A stretch of 64,000 bases of DNA from Streptomyces parvus (GCF_032121415.1 NZ_CP135079.1:186001-250000); one strand, 5' to 3'. Counted from the first letter of the stretch, positions 54,651 through 63,877 are shown. The notes: a model not told the origin generated them from the sequence alone. A program made the numbers and translations.

Positions 54651-55109
54651 CTATGCGCCCTCGCTCGTCCCCACGGGCGTACGGCGTTCGGTCAGCCGGG
54701 CGAGGCGCGCCAGCATGGTGCGGTGGCGGAGCTGGATCAGCGAGTCCAGCAGGACGTTGTGGAGCGTGCCGCCCACGCCTCGCAGCGGGTGTTCGTCGAC
54801 GGTCACGAGGGTCTTGTCGCCCCAGGGCCGGATGTCCACGGCAATGCGTGCCGACCCCAGCGGACCGGCCTCGGCCTCCAGCTCCAGGGTCCGGGGCCTC
54901 TCGATGCGCCGCACCACCGTGCGGCCGGTGAACTCCTTGGGCCCCAGCCGCACGCTGTAGGTGATCGAGGAGCCCAGCTCGGGCCAGTCGCCCTGCTCAC
55001 GGTGGGACTCGGAGGTCCCGACCACCCAGGCGCCGTAGAGACGTTCGTCCTCCAGGATCGTCCATACGGCGGACGGAGGGCGGTCGATGAGGTGGTGCCG
55101 GGCGGCCAT
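54651..55109 (-). CDS. SRPBCC family protein (polyketide cyclase/START-like)
   Basis: A 152-residue helix-grip protein: HHLIDRPPSAVWTILEDERLYGAWVVG at the start and the long C-terminal helix LHNVLLDSLIQLRHRTMLARLARL that closes the hydrophobic pocket. GAGGAA precedes the ATG. It lies 75 nt before the FAD enzyme gene on the same strand. Unlike the GvpZ domain it lacks the WTQF/YEEF segment. Ligand unknown. Confidence 0.8.
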   Translation of the reverse strand: MAARHHLIDRPPSAVWTILEDERLYGAWVVGTSESHREQGDWPELGSSITYSVRLGPKEFTGRTVVRRIERPRTLELEAEAGPLGSARIAVDIRPWGDKTLVTVDEHPLRGVGGTLHNVLLDSLIQLRHRTMLARLARLTERRTPVGTSEGA

Positions 55110-55192
55110 GTTCTTCCTCGTTTCGTCGGTTCATCGCTTCGTCGATACTTGGTTCGTCGCTCGGGCGTCCTGGACACCGGGCACCTCCGGGT

Positions 55193-56167
55193 TCATGGAC
55201 GGTTCGGTTCGAGCTGTCGGATACGTCCGTCGAGTTCGCGGCGGTAGAAGTCGATGAAGCCGTCGGGGTCGGGGCCCGCGTTCTGCATGACCAGCCGGTC
55301 GAAACCCGCGTCGACGAACTGCTGGGCCACCTCGACGTACCGTCCGGGGTCCGCTCCGCAGGCGAACTTCTCCAGGATGTCCTCTTCGCGGACCGTGGCG
55401 GTCGCGGCCTCGAAATTGACCGGATTGGGCAGCTCGCTCATCACCTTCCAGCCGGTCAACGCCCAACGGGAGGTCTCGAGCGCGGCGCGGGCGGCGGTGT
55501 GCGCGTCGGGGGCCCAGGCCATCGGGACCTCCCCGTAGCACGGGCCGGCGCCACCGGCGTCGCGGTAGTGCCGGATGATGCTCGGCTTGTCCTCCGTGGC
55601 GAACAGGCCGTCGCCCAGTTCGGCGGCGATCCGGGTCGATTCCGGGCCGCTGGCGGCCACCGCGATCAGCGGCAGCTCGTCGGGGAGGTCGAAGACCCGG
55701 GCGTCCTGGAGCCGCAGGTACTTGCCCTCGTAGGACTGGTAGCCCCCGCTCCACAGCAGCCGGATGATTTCCAGCGCTTCCCTGAGCATGTCGTGCCGGG
55801 GGCGGACCGTGTCGGGGAAACCGGGGCCGACGACGTGTTCGTTGAGCCGTTCCCCCGAGCCGACGCCCAGGACGAAGCGGCCTTCCGAGAGCAGGGCGAG
55901 GGTCGCGGCCGCCTGGGCGATGACGGCGGGGTGGTAGCGCACGGTGGGGCATGTCACCCCGGTCGCCAGGCCGATGCGCGAGGTCCGGGCCGCGATGGTC
56001 CCCAGCACCGTCCAGGCGAACGGCGAGTGCCCCTGGTTGTCGAGCCAGGGGTGGTAGTGGTCGCTGATCTCCACGAAGTCGAACCCCGCCTCCTCGGCGA
56101 GCACGGCCTGCCTGACCAGCTCCGCCGGGCCGAACGCCTCCGCCGCCAGCTTGTATCCCACCTGCAT
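55193..56167 (-). CDS. LLM class F420-dependent oxidoreductase (TIGR03557-like)
   Basis: A 324-residue TIM-barrel enzyme of the luciferase-like family. Segments EISDHYHPWLDNQGHSPFAWTVLG, TCPTVRYHPAVIAQAAATL, FVLGVGSGERLNEHVVG and LFATEDKPSIIRHYRD are those of the F420-dependent glucose-6-phosphate dehydrogenase relatives. AGGAGCGAGG lies before the ATG. It probably uses cofactor F420 to reduce or oxidise a small substrate. It heads the leftward set of three redox and lipid-type genes. Confidence 0.88.
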   Translation of the reverse strand: MQVGYKLAAEAFGPAELVRQAVLAEEAGFDFVEISDHYHPWLDNQGHSPFAWTVLGTIAARTSRIGLATGVTCPTVRYHPAVIAQAAATLALLSEGRFVLGVGSGERLNEHVVGPGFPDTVRPRHDMLREALEIIRLLWSGGYQSYEGKYLRLQDARVFDLPDELPLIAVAASGPESTRIAAELGDGLFATEDKPSIIRHYRDAGGAGPCYGEVPMAWAPDAHTAARAALETSRWALTGWKVMSELPNPVNFEAATATVREEDILEKFACGADPGRYVEVAQQFVDAGFDRLVMQNAGPDPDGFIDFYRRELDGRIRQLEPNRP

Positions 56168-56393
56168 GTGATCCTCGCTCCTTGTGCGTCGCGGCCGTTA
56201 TGTCCGCCGCTGCTTCCTTCACGCCGTTTCGTACGCACAGGGGTACCCCTTGACGCAGGCACGTAACGCCTGTCCGCCCCTCCCGGTGGAAGGGCGGCGG
56301 CGGTCGCCGTCGCGCCGAGCGGGCAGACCGGCTGTGACTCCTTCGCACACCGCCCCCGGGACGCTCCCCCAGGCCCGTATAGGCTCATGCCGC

Positions 56394-57008
56394 ATGATCG
56401 ACGAGTTCGCGAAGGACACCCTGCACGGGAGACTGCGGCGGGACCGCGAGGCGCTGCTCTGGAAGCTCGACGGGGTGCCCGCATACGACGTCCGACGGCC
56501 TTTGACGGCGACCGGGACCAACCTCCTGGGCCTGGTCAAGCACGTGGCCACCGTCGAGGCCAGGTATTTCGGCGAGGTCTTCGGCCGCCCCTCCCCGGAA
56601 CCTCTGTCCCGGTGGCAGGAGTACGACGGCAGCGACCTGTGGGCGGCCGAGGGCGAGACCCGCGACCAGATCATCGGGTTCTACCGGCGCACGTGGGAGC
56701 ACGCGGACGCGACGATCGACGGGCTTGCCCTCGACGCCCCCGGCCACGTGCCGTGGTGGCCGGAGCCTTATGCCGACACGAACCTGTTCGCCGTCATGGT
56801 CCATGTCCTCGGCGAGACCGTCCGGCACACGGGGCACGCCGACATCCTGCGCGAGGGCCTCGACGGCCGGACCGGGTTGCGCGCCGAACACGGGAAGCAG
56901 ATCGACGAGGAAGCCCGCGCGGCGTACCGCGCGAAGATCGAGCGGGCCGCCGCCGGCTCGGCTGCGTCCACTCCCGCCGTGGACTCCGGGAACGGGCCGG
57001 GCTTCTAG
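56394..57008 (+). CDS. DinB family protein (DUF664-like)
   Basis: A 204-residue four-helix-bundle protein. The metal-binding His triad is visible as His50 (LLGLVKH) and the His residues in MVHVLGETVRHTGHAD. Family members are metal-dependent, some using mycothiol as a thiol donor. The ATG at 56394 is close to a likely leaderless promoter (CGTATAGGCT 15 nt upstream). It is divergent from the LLM gene and just ahead of the VOC gene. Confidence 0.82.
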   Translation: MIDEFAKDTLHGRLRRDREALLWKLDGVPAYDVRRPLTATGTNLLGLVKHVATVEARYFGEVFGRPSPEPLSRWQEYDGSDLWAAEGETRDQIIGFYRRTWEHADATIDGLALDAPGHVPWWPEPYADTNLFAVMVHVLGETVRHTGHADILREGLDGRTGLRAEHGKQIDEEARAAYRAKIERAAAGSAASTPAVDSGNGPGF

Positions 57009-57018
57009 GATCTGCGGC

Positions 57019-57756
57019 ATGGCGACACGACTCGTGCAGATCAACATGAAGGCCCAGGACGACGCCGCGCTCGGGCGGTTCTGGGCGGAGGTGCTCGGTT
57101 GGGGTATCGACAGCGAGGGTCCCGGGGTGACCAACCTCGAACCCGTGGGCTTCACCTATCCCGACCCCGTGGCCGTCTGCATCGATATCATCGCCCGTCC
57201 GGAACCCAAAACGGTCAAGAACCGCGTGCACGTCGACCTGGCCACCACCTCGACGGCCCATCAGGAGGAACTGGTCGCACGCCTGAAGAGCCTCGGCGCG
57301 ACGCCGGTCGACGTGGGGCAGGGCGACGTGCCCTGGACGGTGATGGCCGACCCGGAGGGCAACGAGTTCTGCGTACTGGAGCCCCGCCCGGTCTACCGGG
57401 ACACCGGGCCGATCGCCGCCGTGGTGGTCGACTGCACCGATCCACGGGAGATGGCCCGGTTCTGGGGCGAGGCGATGGACTGGACGCTGCACGAGGTCAC
57501 CGACGACTCTGCGACCATGCGCTCCGCCAAGGGCGTCGGACCCTACCTGGAGTTCATCCGCACTCCCGACCCCAAGAGCGTGTGGAACCGGGTCCACCTC
57601 GACGTCCGCCCCTACCCCGGTGACGACCCGGCCGCGGAGGCGGCCCGGCTGCGCTCCCTGGGCGCCAGCGACCCCGGTATCGACCAGTCCGCGATCCACT
57701 GGACCGTCCTGGCCGACCCGGAAGGCAACGAGTTCTGCCTCCTTGCGCCTGCCTGA
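57019..57756 (+). CDS. two-domain VOC (glyoxalase-like) protein
   Basis: A 245-residue protein made of two similar VOC modules (about 5-125 and 130-243). Each has RFWxExxxW near its start, the pair NRVHVDL/NRVHLDV in the middle and WTVxADPEGNEFCxL at the end. The His and Glu residues in these motifs are the usual metal ligands. It starts 10 nt after the DinB gene and is probably in the same transcript. Likely role: binding or detoxifying a small molecule. Confidence 0.87.
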   Translation: MATRLVQINMKAQDDAALGRFWAEVLGWGIDSEGPGVTNLEPVGFTYPDPVAVCIDIIARPEPKTVKNRVHVDLATTSTAHQEELVARLKSLGATPVDVGQGDVPWTVMADPEGNEFCVLEPRPVYRDTGPIAAVVVDCTDPREMARFWGEAMDWTLHEVTDDSATMRSAKGVGPYLEFIRTPDPKSVWNRVHLDVRPYPGDDPAAEAARLRSLGASDPGIDQSAIHWTVLADPEGNEFCLLAPA

Positions 57757-57897
57757 CGGCTCCGCCGGGCGTCTTCAGGACAGCAGCGTCGAGCGGGATG
57801 CCGCCGACCACGCCCTCCTGACCGCCTGCCATGCCGCGCTCCCCACCTCGACGAGGGACGCCCATCGGCGCGGCGGCGACGCTCCGCGCGCAAGGGG

Positions 57898-59166
57898 TCA
57901 GGAGGCCCGGGCCGAGCGACGGTCGAGGTAGGAGGTGACCGGGGCCGCGGCAGCTCCGTGGACCACCACGGAGATCACGACGGCGAAGACGACGACCGCC
58001 CACATCTCCTCCTCGTGCACGCCGAACTCGCCCTCCCCGCAGGCGTAGGCGAGGTAGAAGAGCGAACCGATGCCCCGGATCCCGAAGCAGGCGATGGCCG
58101 CGCGTTCGTTCGGGCGGCCCGGGCCCCGCAGTTGGGCGAGCCGGCCGGAGACCGGGCGTATGAGGAGGTGCAGCAGTACCCCGACCGCCGCGCCCTTCCA
58201 GGTGAGCGCGGCCAGACCGCCCGAGGCCACATAGGCGCCCACGGCGAACAGGAGCAGGGCCATCAGCAGGCGCTCGATCTGGTCGACGAAAGCGTGCATC
58301 ACCCGGTGATAGCCGTGGCTGTGCTCCGCCCTGCGCAGGGCGCACGCGGTGACGAAGACCGCGAGGAAGCCGTAGCCGTGCAGCGCCTCGGTGAAGCCGT
58401 AGGCCAGGAAGGTCGCCGCCAGAGCCACGAAGCCCTCGCCCTGCTCGGCGAGCCGCAGGGGTTTCGCCCGGGACCGGAAGAGCAGCCGGCCCAGCAGGAA
58501 GCCGATGGCGAGGCCCGCCGTCACGCCCACGGTGATCCGGATGAGCACGTCGCTCCAGACCCAGTGCGCCATCCAGCCGCCGGTCCAGCTGTTCCCGGCG
58601 GCGGCCAGGGCGAGGGCCGCGAGGACGAACGGGAAGGCGAGGCCGTCGTTGAGTCCGGCCTCGCTCGTCAGCGCGAAGCGGACCTCGTCCTCGTCCTCCT
58701 TCTCGGCGGACGGCTCCCCCACGCGCACCTCGGAGGCGAGGACGGGGTCTGTCGGCGCGAGGACCGCGGCGACCAGGAGTGCCACGGACACCGGCCAGTC
58801 GAGCAGTGCCCAGGCGGCCAGCGCCGTCGCCCCGATCGTCAGCGGCATCGCCAGCCCGAGGAGCCGCCAGGTCGCGGCCCAGGAACGCCATCCGAAGGGG
58901 CGGTTGATGGCCAGGCCCGCTCCCATCAGCGAGACGATCACGCAGAATTCGGTGAGGTGGTGGACCCAGATGCGGTCGGCGACCGGGTCGACCGTGGGCA
59001 GCGGCAGCGGTGTCAGCTGGAGGACCACCCCGGCGGCGAGGAAGACGATCGGCACGGACACCGGCAGCCGGGAGAGCAGCCGGGGCAGAGCCGCCGCAAG
59101 AAGCGCTCCGATGCCGAGGCATGCGTACACCGCGCCCTCGGTGGTTATGTGCACGTCCGGGTTCAT
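57898..59166 (-). CDS. Na+/H+ antiporter of the CPA1 (NhaP) type
   Basis: A 422-residue protein with about twelve membrane helices. The helix containing LTSEAGLNDGLAFPFVLAAL carries the Asn-Asp pair that marks the CPA1 ion site, and APTDPVLASEVRVG is the conserved crossing region. There is no large C-terminal regulatory domain. The ATG at 59166 begins directly before the first helix; a longer frame upstream is not coding. It exchanges Na+ or K+ for protons at the cell membrane. Confidence 0.9.
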   Translation of the reverse strand: MNPDVHITTEGAVYACLGIGALLAAALPRLLSRLPVSVPIVFLAAGVVLQLTPLPLPTVDPVADRIWVHHLTEFCVIVSLMGAGLAINRPFGWRSWAATWRLLGLAMPLTIGATALAAWALLDWPVSVALLVAAVLAPTDPVLASEVRVGEPSAEKEDEDEVRFALTSEAGLNDGLAFPFVLAALALAAAGNSWTGGWMAHWVWSDVLIRITVGVTAGLAIGFLLGRLLFRSRAKPLRLAEQGEGFVALAATFLAYGFTEALHGYGFLAVFVTACALRRAEHSHGYHRVMHAFVDQIERLLMALLLFAVGAYVASGGLAALTWKGAAVGVLLHLLIRPVSGRLAQLRGPGRPNERAAIACFGIRGIGSLFYLAYACGEGEFGVHEEEMWAVVVFAVVISVVVHGAAAAPVTSYLDRRSARAS

Positions 59167-59400
59167 CCTCCGCGTCGTGTGTCGGCAGGGCGGCCCCGGA
59201 CACGCAACGGCTGTCGGCGCGCGGGTCGGTGGGGTCCGGGCGCCGTGTACCCCTGTGCGCGCGTTCAAACGGATGACGCCGACGGCCGAGGACCTGGGAC
59301 GGGGAGCCCCGGCGCCCTTGCGTTCAGGGGCATTCCGCGGTGCCGGTACCGCGTGGATGCCGCCCGGCCGGTCCGCCACGTGTGCGCGGCGAGGTGTGGG

Positions 59401-60003
59401 GTGAGGTGCTGCCGGGAACCCGTGGCCGCGGTACTCGACGGGCTCGCCCTTCCTCCGGTCACCGCGGTCGGGCACTCCAGCGGTGGATACGTCGCCACCG
59501 CGCTTGCCGAACAACGCCCTGACCTGGTCGGTTCGCTCGCACTGATCAGCAGCGGTCCGAGTCCCGACGCGCTCCTCCCGCAGCCAGTCGTCCTCAGGGC
59601 GCTGATGGCCCCGCCGCTGGGCCCGCTCCTCCGGCCGATCCGTTCGGACACGATGCTCCGCAAGGGGATGAGCGCGGTGTGCAACCGCCCGGTGGAGATC
59701 CCGGACGACCTGGTCGCCGAGGTCTGGGGCATCGACTATCGGACGTTCAGGACGGTGCTGCGCCGAAACACCGCGTACATCGCCGAGCGGAGCGTCCCCG
59801 AGCGCCTCGCCGCCCTCGACGTCCCCGTCCTGGTGATCTTCGGCGCTGCCGATCACCGCTGGGATCCGTCTTCGGTACACCACTACGACACGGTGGCGAC
59901 CCCACGCGTCGAGCAGCTGCCCGACGTCGGACACCTCCCCATGTTCGAAGCGCCGGAGACGACCGGCGAATCGCTGCTGGCGTTCGCGGTAGCCGGGCGC
60001 TGA
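59401..60003 (+). pseudogene. alpha/beta hydrolase, N-terminally truncated
   Basis: About 200 residues remain: nucleophile motif GHSSGG near the new N-terminus, the acid in IFGAADHRWDPSS and the catalytic His in DVGHLPMFEAPE. The family needs about 70-80 more residues before the nucleophile, including the oxyanion strand. Upstream sequence in all three frames shows no such part, only the fragment VDAARPVRHV in this frame. GTG codons at 59401 and 59422 could start a short product. Most likely a decayed gene; a functional short form is unlikely. Confidence 0.7.
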
Positions 60004-60109
60004 AACCGATGGCAGCCCTGGTGCCGTAGCGGGTTGACCGACCGCGTGCCGTCACCGGCGGTCGTCCACATGTCGGCGCGTTTGGCGAGGTTCGCGTCGG
60101 CGGCACCCG

Positions 60110-60411
60110 CTACCAGGGGCCGGTCGGGTAGAGGATCCCGTCGCGCGTGTCCCGGACGAGGAGGTCCGGGGAGCCGTCGCGATCGGCGTCGCCGGGCGCG
60201 GTGATGGTCATCGGGGCCCAGCCGGCGCTGCCGATCTCCACCGGCGCCGCGACGGCGGGGGACCGGGCGTGCTCCAGCCGTTCGCGTACAGCCAGAGCTT
60301 GTTGCTCGCGTTGACGACGGCGTCCGGGCGGCCGTTCCCCGTCATGTCACCGACGGCGGCGACCTGTGCGCTGGCGGGCAGGCCCCCGGCGACGGCGGTC
60401 GGGGTCTTTTC
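60110..60411 (-). pseudogene. FG-GAP/VCBS repeat protein remnant
   Basis: On the minus strand, AAVGDMTGNGRPDAVVNASNKLWLYANGW (coding about 60360-60275) is an FG-GAP/VCBS repeat with its Asp/Asn calcium loop. A second repeat, APGDADRDGSPDLLVRD ending with a stop at 60110-60112, is in a different frame, so a frameshift separates them near 60250. No start or signal sequence is present on the other side. This is the degraded C-terminal end of a secreted repeat protein. The rest of 60004-60482 holds nothing else I can support. Confidence 0.7.
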
Positions 60412-60482
60412 GAGGCATGCCGGACGTGATCGCGGGCACCGCAGAGGGACACCGCCCCCACACACACAAAGGAGCAAGCGCC

Positions 60483-60932
60483 GTGTCCCAGGTCGAGGAG
60501 TCCATCGAGGTCAGCGTCCCCGTCAGCGCCGCCTACAACCAGTGGACGCAGTTCGAGAGCTTCCCCCGGTTCATGGAGGGGGTCGAGCGGATCGAGCAGC
60601 GTACGCCGACCCTGACCCACTGGAAGACGAAGATCGCCGGTGTCGAGCGGGAGTTCGACGCGGAGATCACCGAGCAGATCCCTGACGAGCGGGTCGCCTG
60701 GACCAGCGTCGGCGGCGAGGCCAAGCAGGCCGGTGTCGTCACCTTCCACCACATCGACGACGCCACCACCAAGGTCATGCTGCAGCTCGACTACGACCCC
60801 GAAGGCTTGGCCGAGAACGTCGGCGACAAGCTCGGTTTCGTCAAGCGCCAGGCCACCGGAGACCTGAAGCGGTTCAAGGAGTTCATCGAGTCGCGCGGTG
60901 CTGAGACCGGCGGCTGGCGTGGCACCGTCTGA
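60483..60932 (+). CDS. stand-alone SRPBCC protein related to the GvpZ domain
   Basis: A 149-residue cyclase/dehydrase-type protein. It shares the GvpZ pattern: VPVSAAYNQWTQFESFPRFMEGVERI, EITEQIPDERVAWTSVGGEAKQAGVVTFHHI, and a C-terminal LKRFKEFIESRG helix. It lacks the charged N-terminus and acidic tail of GvpZ. AAAGGAG lies 9 nt before the GTG at 60483. It may share an ancestor with GvpZ; its ligand is unknown. Confidence 0.85.
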   Translation: MSQVEESIEVSVPVSAAYNQWTQFESFPRFMEGVERIEQRTPTLTHWKTKIAGVEREFDAEITEQIPDERVAWTSVGGEAKQAGVVTFHHIDDATTKVMLQLDYDPEGLAENVGDKLGFVKRQATGDLKRFKEFIESRGAETGGWRGTV

Positions 60933-61207
60933 CCTGTCCTCTGTCGGCCGCCGGGCCGCACGGCCGTGTCACGGATGAGCGATGCGGCTGTGCGGTGCCC
61001 GGTGGGCCCTGCGGTCGGGCGGCCTCCCGGTGCGCTGCCGCCGAGGGGGATGCGTATCCCCTCGCGTGCCGGGCCCCGAGGGCCTTTCCCCTACGAGCGC
61101 ATCCTTCCAGCACCGCCTGGACATCACCGGCCCTCCGGCCGCGCACAACAGCAGCGGGTATGCCCCTGGCACCTGACGACATCTCGCGGCAGGGAATACT
61201 CACCTCC

Positions 61208-61525
61208 ATGTCGACCCCTGAACACAGACAGAGCAGCGCACCACTGGCCGTCATAGCGCCTCGCGGCGAATTCGATCTGGACTCCCTCCCACCCCTGGAA
61301 GCGCAGATCGAAACAGCCCTGGCCCATCACACCGGCGTCATCCTCGACGCCGGCGGCATCACCTTCGCCGACTCCATGTTCCTCAGGCTCCTCATCGCCA
61401 CCCACCACCGCACCGACCTGCGCATCGCCGCCCCCTCCGAGACGATAGAGCGCCTGCTCGCCGTCGTCGGCGCGGATGCCTTCCTGCGCGTCTACCCCAC
61501 CGTCGACGAGGCCCGGAGCGCGTGA
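61208..61525 (+). CDS. STAS-domain anti-sigma factor antagonist
   Basis: A 105-residue STAS protein: APRGEFDLDSLPPLEAQI, then ILDAGGITFADSMFLRLLIA, where the Ser of ADS is the usual phosphorylation site, then IERLLAVVGADAFLRVYPTVDEA. Such proteins free a sigma factor by binding its anti-sigma partner. The ATG at 61208 gives the standard length; an upstream ATG at 61158 would add 16 or so residues. No kinase or sigma gene is adjacent. The 275 nt before it show no other gene. Confidence 0.83.
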   Translation: MSTPEHRQSSAPLAVIAPRGEFDLDSLPPLEAQIETALAHHTGVILDAGGITFADSMFLRLLIATHHRTDLRIAAPSETIERLLAVVGADAFLRVYPTVDEARSA

Positions 61526-61541
61526 TCCACCGCCGATAACT

Positions 61542-61579
61542 GCCCCGGCGGGGCGCGTCCTGGCGCGTCCCGCCGGGGC
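61542..61579 (+). terminator. terminator after the STAS gene
   Basis: Perfect 11-bp GC arms at 61542-61552 and 61569-61579 with a 16-nt loop lie 17 nt after the stop codon. Confidence 0.7.
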
Positions 61580-61807
61580 CTCGGAGAACTGCGGGGCAAG
61601 AACGGTGTGCGCGGGGGGGCGCTCAGGGCCGTGCTGCTCCATCCGAGCCGGGCCGGTCCGCCGGGTAGCGGCGCTGGGGTGGAGATGCGGGCTCCTCTGC
61701 CCCGCGTGAGGATCAGGAGTACGAGGAAGAGCCGGCCCGGCGCTTCCGACCGGGCGTTCCGGGCCCTTCCTGCGCCGCGCGGCGCAGGAGCCCTGGAGGT
61801 GGAAGAG

Positions 61808-62743
61808 ATGCCGCGACCGTTGTGGGCGGGTGCCATCAGCTTCGGGCTGGTCACGATCCCCGTGAAGATCGTGTCCGCGACGGAGGACCACGATGTCCAC
61901 TTCCACCGGGTGCACCTCACGGACATGGGGCGGGTGCGGACGCGGAAGGTCTGCGAGCTGGACGACCAGGTCGTGTCCCAGGACGAGATCGGCAAGGGTT
62001 ACGAGATCGCGAAGGGCCAGACGGTCCCGGTGACCGACGAGGAACTCGAACAGATGCCGCTGCCGACGGCGAAGGCGATCGAGATCGCCGCGTTCGTCGA
62101 CGCCGACACCATCGACCCGGTCCGCATCAGCGACTCCTACTACCTCGCCGCTGACGGACAGGTCGCCGCCAAGCCCTACACCCTGCTGCGCAAGGCCCTG
62201 GAGCGGTCCTCGAAGGTCGCGGTGGCGAAGTTCGCGTGGCACGGCCGGGAGCGCCTCGGCCTGCTGCGGATCCGCGAAGGCGCGATCGTGCTGCACTCCA
62301 TGAAGTGGCCCGACGAGGTCCGCAGCCCCGACGAGCTCGCCCCGCGCGAGGTCGAAGTCGGCGAGGAGGAGATCGAGCAGGCCCTCCAGCTGGCCGAGCG
62401 GATGACGATCGCGGACCTGTCCGGCTTCCACGACGAGTACCGCGAGGCCCTGGAGGACATCATCGCGGCGAAGGCGGAGGGCAAGCCCCTCCCGGCCCCG
62501 ACCGAGGACGGGAAGCAGGAGAAGGGCGAGGTCGTCGATCTGATGGCCGCCCTGAACGCCTCCGTCAAGGCGGCCCAGGAGTCCCGTGGGGAAGACGGCA
62601 GGGACGCCACCGTGCACGAGATGCGGCCGTCGAAGAAGACCGCACGGAAGACAGCTGCGAAGAAGACGGCCGCGAAGAAGAAGTCCACGGCGTCGAAGAA
62701 GCCTGCGAAGAAGACGGCCGCGAAGAAGCGCAGTGCCTCCTGA
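61808..62743 (+). CDS. ku: Ku protein (non-homologous end joining)
   Basis: A 311-residue bacterial Ku. It begins with the conserved PLWAGAISFGLVTIPVKIVSA and contains FHRVHLTDMGRVRTRKVCELDD and WHGRERLGLLRIREGAIVLHSMKWPDEVR. The core ends near residue 255; the last 45 residues are Lys/Ala-rich (KKTARKTAAKKTAAKKK type), a tail known in actinobacterial Ku to add DNA contacts. GGAGG lies 8 nt before the ATG. The ligase gene overlaps its end by 11 bp. Confidence 0.95.
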   Translation: MPRPLWAGAISFGLVTIPVKIVSATEDHDVHFHRVHLTDMGRVRTRKVCELDDQVVSQDEIGKGYEIAKGQTVPVTDEELEQMPLPTAKAIEIAAFVDADTIDPVRISDSYYLAADGQVAAKPYTLLRKALERSSKVAVAKFAWHGRERLGLLRIREGAIVLHSMKWPDEVRSPDELAPREVEVGEEEIEQALQLAERMTIADLSGFHDEYREALEDIIAAKAEGKPLPAPTEDGKQEKGEVVDLMAALNASVKAAQESRGEDGRDATVHEMRPSKKTARKTAAKKTAAKKKSTASKKPAKKTAAKKRSAS

Positions 62744-63722
62744 CCCTCATCCCGCAGCTGCGGGTGCCGTACTGCCGAGGATCGAGCCGATGCTCGCAAC
62801 GCCCGGCCCGCTGCCGTCGGCGGGGGTGGAGGACAGGTGGGCGTTCGAAGTGAAGCAGGACGGCCAGCGGGCCATGGTCTACCTGCCGGGCGACGGCACG
62901 ATCCTCCTGCGCGCACGATCGGGTACGGACATCACCGCCGCTTACCCCGAAGTCCTCCCCCTCGCCGACGCCCTCGGCGCGCGGAGTGCCGTGCTGGACG
63001 GGGAGGTCGTCGCGCTGGACGATCAGGGCCGTAGCGACTTCGAGCGCCTCCAGCAGAGAATGGGCCTCGTCGGTTCGCCCGCCAAGGCCGCCCGCGTGGC
63101 GGCCCGGGTCCCCGCGCACCTGATGCTCTTCGACGTCGTGCACCTCGACGGCCGGCTCCTGACCGGACTGCCGTACGCGGAACGGCGGGCGCTGCTGGAA
63201 GGTCTCGGACTGGCCGGGCCCGCTTGGTCGACGCCCGCGGCGATCACCGGGCACGGGGCCCAGGCATGGGAGATGGCCCGGGACGCCGGACTGGAGGGGC
63301 TGATCGCGAAACGGCTCACCTCCCGGTACGAACCGGGGGCGCGCTCGAAAACCTGGGTGAAGGTCAAGGTCCACCGTCTCGCCGACGTCGTGATCGGCGG
63401 GTGGGTACCCGGGCGCGGCCGACTGACCGGTCTGCCCGGAGCGGTTCTGGTCGGCGAGCGGCGCGACGGGCTGCTGCGCTACGCGGGCAGCGTCGGCACC
63501 GGCTGGAGCGAAGCCGAACGCACCCGCCTGGCTGAACTCCTGCAGCTCGCGGCCACCGGGACCTGCCCTTTCGCGCAGGTCCCGCCGGTCGCCGGAGCCC
63601 GATGGGTACTCCCCCACCTCGTCGGCGAGGTCCGGTACACCTCACGCACCCGTGCCGGACGCCTGCGTCATCCTTCCTGGCACCGGCTGCGCCCCGACCT
63701 CACCCCCGGCGACCTGGTCTGA
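62733..63722 (+). CDS. ATP-dependent DNA ligase of the LigD/LigC type
   Basis: A 329-residue ligase. The nucleotidyltransferase motif I is EVKQDGQR with the adenylated Lys41; further motifs are VLDGEVVAL (III), LMLFDVVHLDG (IIIa), EGLIAKRLTSRYEPG (IV) and WVKVKV (V). An OB domain follows (about 225-325). No polymerase or nuclease domain is attached. The GTG at 62733 lies inside the end of ku and was chosen because the sequence from there (PPDPHPA) joins smoothly to the conserved LPRIEPMLA; an ATG 57 nt later is the alternative. Ku and ligase together provide break end-joining. Confidence 0.9.
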   Translation: MPPDPHPAAAGAVLPRIEPMLATPGPLPSAGVEDRWAFEVKQDGQRAMVYLPGDGTILLRARSGTDITAAYPEVLPLADALGARSAVLDGEVVALDDQGRSDFERLQQRMGLVGSPAKAARVAARVPAHLMLFDVVHLDGRLLTGLPYAERRALLEGLGLAGPAWSTPAAITGHGAQAWEMARDAGLEGLIAKRLTSRYEPGARSKTWVKVKVHRLADVVIGGWVPGRGRLTGLPGAVLVGERRDGLLRYAGSVGTGWSEAERTRLAELLQLAATGTCPFAQVPPVAGARWVLPHLVGEVRYTSRTRAGRLRHPSWHRLRPDLTPGDLV

Positions 63723-63861
63723 GAATGCCCGGCCGGCCGGCCCCCGGGCTGCTGCTTCGTGCCTCTGGGCCGGCGGGCTGGTACTCAGGGCGCGATGGCC
63801 AGATTCAGTGCTCAGCCACACGACCTGCTGGCTGAAATCCCGATGGCTCAAACTCGCGTGT

Positions 63862-63877
63862 TCGAATTAATGTTCGA
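63862..63877. promoter_or_regulatory. LexA (SOS) box upstream of a DnaE-type polymerase gene
   Basis: TCGAATTAATGTTCGA matches the actinobacterial LexA consensus TCGAAC-N4-GTTCGA at 11 of 12 fixed positions. It lies 61 nt before the start at 63939. Confidence 0.75.

Noticed and set aside
57958..60003. A 681-codon plus-strand frame ending in the hydrolase remnant.
   Set aside because: All but the last 200 codons are antisense to the antiporter gene.
61124..62617. A 497-codon minus-strand frame opposite ku.
   Set aside because: Antisense composition only; Ku on the plus strand is unambiguous.
63727..63750. A GC palindrome after the ligase gene as a terminator.
   Set aside because: CCGG repeats allow several weak foldings; no single convincing stem-loop.
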